This document shows, piece after piece, positions 60,257 through 64,000 of a stretch of 64,000 nt of DNA; the stretch's first letter is position 1; every line of letters begins with the position of its first letter. The translations under genes and the position numbers were made by a program. The DNA is taken from the NCBI GenBank assembly GCA_018003515.1, contig JAGNDO010000024.1, positions 1 through 64,000 of the forward strand, written 5' to 3'. The notes beneath the pieces are model-generated. The model was not told the origin of the DNA. It saw nothing but the letters and a program-made list of their open reading frames with translations, and did not search any database. Source of the stretch: Caldilineaceae bacterium (GTDB taxonomy: Bacteria; Chloroflexota; Anaerolineae; Caldilineales; Caldilineaceae).

Positions 60257-60775
60257 TCATTCGCTCACATGCAGCACCACGGGCTGGGTGACCCGGACCA
60301 ACTCGGCCACGGTCAGCTCCATCATGGTGCGGTCGTCCCCACCCCCGGCGAAGATGAGGCCGGCGTAGCGGTCGGTGAGGGTCAGGATGGTCTCGTCCAG
60401 GATTACGGGCATGGCTGTGCGGTGGCCGAAGGGGGGGACGCCGCCGGCGGGGTAGCCCAGGAGATCCAGCACCACGTCCGCCGGGGCCAGCTTGATGCGC
60501 TTCTTGCCCACGCCGAAGTGGTCGGCCAGGGGGCGTTTGTCTACCCGGCTTTCGCCATTGCTGATCACCACCACCGGAGTGGTCGTCTTGTTCCCCGCCA
60601 GGTCCGCTTTTTCCACCAAAAAGAGCAGGGTTTTGATAATCTGGTCGGTCTCCACGCCCAGGGCGTCCGCGGCCGCGGGGACGGTGGGGGTGTCGCCCAG
60701 ATCTGTGACGAGGCGGGCGGTGATGTTGTGGGTTTGGATAAAATCTTGGAGGTTAGCCGAGGTCCATGTGTTCAT
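60257..60775 (-). CDS. YbaK/EbsC-type aminoacyl-tRNA deacylase
   Basis: A 172-residue single YbaK domain. It has VPAAADALGVETDQIIKTLLFLV, a Lys-rich strand (GKKRIKLA), the hallmark GYPAGGVPPFGH and LIFAGGGDDRTMMELT. Such proteins clear mischarged Cys-tRNA(Pro) or similar. It resembles the free-standing YbaK/ProXp group; the exact tRNA is not clear. The ATG has no strong ribosome-binding site. It follows the Uma2 gene by 13 bp. Confidence 0.9.
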   Translation of the reverse strand: MNTWTSANLQDFIQTHNITARLVTDLGDTPTVPAAADALGVETDQIIKTLLFLVEKADLAGNKTTTPVVVISNGESRVDKRPLADHFGVGKKRIKLAPADVVLDLLGYPAGGVPPFGHRTAMPVILDETILTLTDRYAGLIFAGGGDDRTMMELTVAELVRVTQPVVLHVSE

Positions 60776-60788
60776 ACCAATTCACCGA

Positions 60789-61310
60789 TCAAAAGAAGTC
60801 AGAAACTTTCACTGCAAGGCCGGGTAAGATCTCACCACCGGTCAGGGTATCTTCGGGGGACAACCGTTCGACATCGGTCAGCGATCGATAGACGAAAACT
60901 TGCTCTGACGCTGGATCTGCCACCCACACGGTCAGCACGCCAGCCTGGAAATACTCCGCCAGTTTTTCCATTACCCCGGACCATCGATCATCCGGTGACA
61001 TCACTTCCACAACCAGTTCTGGGGCTACGTCCAGATAGCTGTGGGATTTTACTTGGGCCATGCGGGTCGTGGAGATGAAGGCCACATCCGCGGCGCGCAC
61101 GGTGTCCGGATTGCGACGGGTGTAGATGCCGACATCCCCTGTCATGACATGGCCTGCATTGGTTTGACCCACGAGTCGCCAAAGGGAATGGCCGATACTG
61201 CCGACCGCTAAACCGTGCTGCCAAACCGCCGGAGCGATAGGGATAATTTGACCCTCAACCAATTCGCATCGGCCCACATCGCCAAGCGCAAATAGTTCTT
61301 CGCCAGTCAT
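60789..61310 (-). CDS. Uma2/DUF820-family nuclease-like protein
   Basis: A 173-residue protein of the DUF820 (Uma2) family, a PD-(D/E)XK-like fold common in cyanobacteria and Chloroflexota. It has ELVEGQIIPIAP, VGIYTRRNPDTVRAADVAFIS, and ELVVEVMSPDDRWSGVMEKLAEYFQAGV, which hold the Asp, Glu and Lys of the motif. ATG at 61310 is chosen for GGGGAG upstream; an earlier ATG at 61355 lacks one. Its cellular role is unknown. Confidence 0.88.
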   Translation of the reverse strand: MTGEELFALGDVGRCELVEGQIIPIAPAVWQHGLAVGSIGHSLWRLVGQTNAGHVMTGDVGIYTRRNPDTVRAADVAFISTTRMAQVKSHSYLDVAPELVVEVMSPDDRWSGVMEKLAEYFQAGVLTVWVADPASEQVFVYRSLTDVERLSPEDTLTGGEILPGLAVKVSDFF

Positions 61311-61495
61311 TGATCGCTCCCCATCAAAACATACAAATGCGGATGATGTCCCCATTGTATGATCAATCCGGCGCTGTGACAAGCCTTGTTTTTGAGTTGA
61401 GTGTGCGTCAGATTCTTAGAAATGGGGTTTATTGTGTGTAGGGTGCCTCGGATTGCATGTGACTGGGCTTTCCGGGAAAGGGCCAGAGCGTTTTG

Positions 61496-61583
61496 GGGTC
61501 GAGTGGATAGTTTTGGCCCATTCCCGGAAAGGTCAAGATCCGTCTGCCAATCCCGGAATGGGCCAAAACTATCCGCTCGACCC
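61496..61583. repeat. 31-bp inverted repeat in intergenic region
   Basis: Left arm 61496-61526 (GGGTCGAGTGGATAGTTTTG...) and right arm 61553-61583 are reverse complements with about two mismatches. CCGGGAA or its complement occurs four times in and around it (near 61472, 61522, 61553 and 61600). No coding potential is apparent from 61311 to 61730. Confidence 0.85.
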
Positions 61584-61649
61584 AACAGGAACCGGCCTAT
61601 TCCGGGATTGACCGCCATGTTTCCAATATGACGCACACCCTTTTGAATT

Positions 61650-61726
61650 GGGGTGCGGAGTCTGCACCCCCTGATGCAGACCCGTTCGCACCAGGGGGTG
61701 CGAACTCCGCGGATGCAGTCATCCGC
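61650..61726. repeat. cluster of small palindromes upstream-distal to the Mo-oxidoreductase stop
   Basis: GGGGTGC/GCACCCC (61650-61670), GTTCGCACC/GGTGCGAAC (61684-61705) and GCGGAT/ATCCGC (61709-61726) follow one another. They lie just past the stop codon of the Mo-oxidoreductase (minus strand) and could end its transcript. Confidence 0.75.
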
Positions 61727-61730
61727 GTAC

Positions 61731-63920
61731 CTATTTTACCGGCTCAACCCACACCCTGGCATCGTAGAACGTGGCGCCGCCGCCCATGTCGGCCTGGGCT
61801 TGGGGGGTGAGTTGGTTGATGTTGCGGCCGTCGGGGCTGAGCTTGGCCCACCAGACGCCGGGGGCGAGGACGGTGCCGGGCACGATGTCGGCGGTGAGGC
61901 GGGCGGTCAGGGTCACTTCGCCCAGGTCGTTCCACAGGCGCACGGTTTCGCCGTCGGTGACGGAGAGGGCTTCTCCATCCGCCGGGTGAATCCAGACTAT
62001 CGGCTCGCCCTCCCGCTTCGCAAACCGGGGCACATTGACAAAACTACTGTTCAAGAATGAGTGGGCCGGTGGCGAAATGCAGATGAATGAATGGCGAATG
62101 GCGAATGGCGAATCAGGGTCCATTGCCGCGCCATTCGCCATTTGCCATTCGCCATTCGGCACGGGATCGTATCCGTCCGCGGCCATGCGCGCGCTGTAAA
62201 ACTCGCATTTGCCGCTGGGGGTGGGGAAGTTGCCGTGGGCGAAGGGGGCGTAGGGGGTGGGGAGATCTAGGCGGGCGAAGCCTTGGGCGAGGAGGGTGTC
62301 CCATGTCACCGTGGCGAAGCGGGGGTGGGTTTGGGACTCGACGAAGGTGCGCAGGAGGGTTTCGTCGTCTGTACGGAAGATGGGGTCGGTGTAGCCCAGG
62401 GCGGCGGCAAGGCGGCGGAAGATTTCGGCGTTGGGCAGGCTTTGGCCGACGGGGGCGATGGCGGGCTGGTTGAGGCCCAAATAGAGGTGGCCGTAGGGCT
62501 TGAGGATGTCCCAATGTTCAAGCTGGGTGGTGGCGGGGAGGATGTAGTCGGCGTAGTCGGCGGTGTCGGTTTGGAAATGTTCGAGGACGACGGTGAAGAG
62601 GTCGTCTCGCATCAGCCCGGCCCGGACGGCGGCTTGGTCTGGGGCGATGGCGGCGGGGTTGGAATTGTAGACGATCAGGGCTTTGACCGGGGGACCGGCC
62701 TGGTCGGGGGCGGGGAGGGGGTCCACGGGGCGGGGGTGGTAGTGGGCTTGGGCACGCCGGGCCGGGTCAAGGCTGAGGGCGTCGCCCAGGGCGATCATGT
62801 TGAGGGTGCGGGGGGTGCGTCCGGCCAGGAGGTCTGGGCGGGTGATGGAGGTGCGGTCCATGTGGCGGAAGCTGCCGCTGTTGCTGAGTTGGATGCCGCC
62901 GCCCACGTCTCGCCAGGCCCCGACCAGGGCGGGGAGGCAGGCGATGGTGCGCATGGCCATGCCGCCCCCGGCGTGGCGCTGCATGCCGTAGTTGATGCGG
63001 ATGGCCGCGGGCCGGGTGGTGGCGTATTCGCGAGCCAGGGTGCGGATGCGCTGGGCGTCGATGCCGGTGAGGGCGGCGGCGCGGGACGGGGTCCACGCCG
63101 CCACCTGGTCGGCCAACTGAGCGTAACCTACGGTGAAATCGGCCACATACGCGGCGTCGAGTAGTTCTTCTTCAATAATCACGTGCATCATGGCCAGGGC
63201 CAGGGCGGCGTCCGTGCCGGGGTTGATGGGCAGCCATTCGTCGGCGGCCCGGGCCGTGCGGGTGCGGGCGGGGTCGATGACGATGACCTTTGCGCCGTGC
63301 TTGCGGGCGTCTTGGACGAAGGGCCACAGGTGCAGGTTGCTGGTGAGGGTGTTGCTGCCCCAGATCAGGATCAGCTTGGCTTGGGCGAAGGACTCGGTTT
63401 CGGTGCCCTCGGTGGCGCCGATGGTGTAACGATAGCCCTCGACCCCGGCTTCGGAGCAGATGGTGCGGGCGAGTTGGCTGGCCCCCATCTGGTTGAAGAA
63501 GGCGGCGGCCAGGCCGTCCCCTTGCAGGATGCCCATTGTGCCGGCGTAGGAATAGGGCAGGACGGCCTCGGCTCCGTGTTGGGAGATGACGGATTGTAGC
63601 CGAGCGGCGATGTCGGCGATGGCCTCGTCCCAGGTGACGGGGGCGAAGTGGCCCGACCCCGTGGCTCCCTTCGGACCCACACGCTTGAGGGGGGTGGTCA
63701 GGCGGTCGGGGTGATAGGTGCGTTCCAGGTAGTTGTCCACCTTGGTGCAGAGGCGGCCCTGGGTGACGGGGTGGTCCGGGTGGCCCCAGAGGTCCAGGGC
63801 GCGGCCGGTGGTGCGGTCTACGGCGACTTGCCAACTGCATGTGTCCGGGCAGTCGTGGGGGCAGGTGCCGGTGATGATGTCGGTGTTGGGATCGGAGAGG
63901 TGGAGTTGGTGATTTGGCAT
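61731..63920 (-). CDS. molybdopterin-dependent oxidoreductase with repeat-derived insertion
   Basis: A 729-residue DMSO-reductase-family protein. It opens with a [4Fe-4S] motif (CPHDCPDTC, then GRLCTK) and has the bis-MGD folds [44 protein letters not shown], and a C-terminal [15 protein letters not shown] plus [14 protein letters not shown]. Residues about 589-612 are encoded by AATGGCG words in inverted order, just before the [10 protein letters not shown] strand, without breaking the frame. The Mo ligand is not certain; C of TICSEAG is a candidate. AGGAGAACC precedes the ATG. The electron partner is not visible; the substrate is unknown. Confidence 0.9.
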   Translation of the reverse strand: MPNHQLHLSDPNTDIITGTCPHDCPDTCSWQVAVDRTTGRALDLWGHPDHPVTQGRLCTKVDNYLERTYHPDRLTTPLKRVGPKGATGSGHFAPVTWDEAIADIAARLQSVISQHGAEAVLPYSYAGTMGILQGDGLAAAFFNQMGASQLARTICSEAGVEGYRYTIGATEGTETESFAQAKLILIWGSNTLTSNLHLWPFVQDARKHGAKVIVIDPARTRTARAADEWLPINPGTDAALALAMMHVIIEEELLDAAYVADFTVGYAQLADQVAAWTPSRAAALTGIDAQRIRTLAREYATTRPAAIRINYGMQRHAGGGMAMRTIACLPALVGAWRDVGGGIQLSNSGSFRHMDRTSITRPDLLAGRTPRTLNMIALGDALSLDPARRAQAHYHPRPVDPLPAPDQAGPPVKALIVYNSNPAAIAPDQAAVRAGLMRDDLFTVVLEHFQTDTADYADYILPATTQLEHWDILKPYGHLYLGLNQPAIAPVGQSLPNAEIFRRLAAALGYTDPIFRTDDETLLRTFVESQTHPRFATVTWDTLLAQGFARLDLPTPYAPFAHGNFPTPSGKCEFYSARMAADGYDPVPNGEWQMANGAAMDPDSPFAIRHSFICISPPAHSFLNSSFVNVPRFAKREGEPIVWIHPADGEALSVTDGETVRLWNDLGEVTLTARLTADIVPGTVLAPGVWWAKLSPDGRNINQLTPQAQADMGGGATFYDARVWVEPVK
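62085..62157. repeat. AATGGCG-word repeat hairpin inside the Mo-oxidoreductase gene
   Basis: AATGGCG words at 62085-62113 and their complements at 62129-62157 form inverted arms with about 22 of 25 matches and a 15-nt loop. Single arms of the same word occur at 9628-9641 and 41368-41388. Confidence 0.92.
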
Positions 63921-64000
63921 GGGGTTCTCCTGGGATGGTCAATTCGATCTTCGTGTGAGGGGTCAATGGGGATGATAAGCCAGATCCCGTCTCAGCGCAA

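Noticed and set aside
8581-62157. The short tandem word arrays as CRISPR
   Set aside because: Units are only 7-10 bp, have no unique spacers of constant length and are often inverted. No cas genes are present.

Overview
This is GC-rich bacterial chromosome with no phage or transposase genes. It looks like a Chloroflexota genome of the Anaerolineae/Caldilineae type. The reasons are very large secreted proteins built from DUF11, FG-GAP, lamin-tail and Thr-Pro linker modules, an NSAR/OSBS-type menC, UvsE, a PIG-V mannosyltransferase, a double-PspC protein and a Cys-Sec-tail radical SAM protein. The taxonomy is inference; no rRNA or tRNA gene was seen.

Layout. 1-8.6 kb: the end of a LamG-like protein, a PIG-V mannosyltransferase and a 2067-residue surface protein. 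8.8-12.5 kb: a methyltransferase divergent from an arsenic cluster (arsR-arsN2-arsM plus a methyltransferase) with a consensus promoter and an overlapping operator. 12.6-17.2 kb: azlCD, a DUF1475 protein, a GNAT gene overlapping menC (OSBS/NSAR) and a DapA-family aldolase. 17.2-20 kb: a radical SAM selenoprotein whose UGA would normally be read as a stop, a YtxH-like partner and a PspC protein. 20.2-24.3 kb: an unknown gene, a GT4 enzyme, a four-repeat secreted protein and a lipoprotein. 24.4-29.9 kb: a polysaccharide operon (GT4, UGM-GT2 fusion, methyltransferase, flippase-like protein). 30.1-34.6 kb: a Lon-family protease, a solute-binding protein and a glycosidase-like protein. 34.7-42.4 kb: M50 protease, HD protein, TyrA-like protein, DUF2071, UvsE, two poorly known proteins and a GT2 enzyme. 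42.4-50.7 kb: tetR-menF-menD-menB-menE followed by cysNC, which with menC gives most of the early menaquinone pathway. 51-64 kb: M32 carboxypeptidase, lamin-tail protein, QueG, ArgC, a DUF4143 ATPase, a YbaK protein, Uma2 and a molybdopterin oxidoreductase.

Two things stand out. First, the radical SAM gene at 17233-18699 has an in-frame TGA in a Cys-Sec-Ala-Glu-Pro tail, followed by a hairpin that fits the bacterial SECIS rules. Second, about twenty sites carry short tandem repeats of 7-10 bp 'words', usually arranged as long hairpins. At least nine word families are present (GGGGATT, GGCAAAA, GTTGATT, GGGTGAA, AATGGCG, ATCCGTT and others). They sit between genes, supply some stop codons, lie directly against start codons that lack a ribosome-binding site, and in four cases lie in frame inside genes (menE, queG, the molybdopterin oxidoreductase and the solute-binding protein). 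Similar words are known as STRRs in filamentous cyanobacteria.
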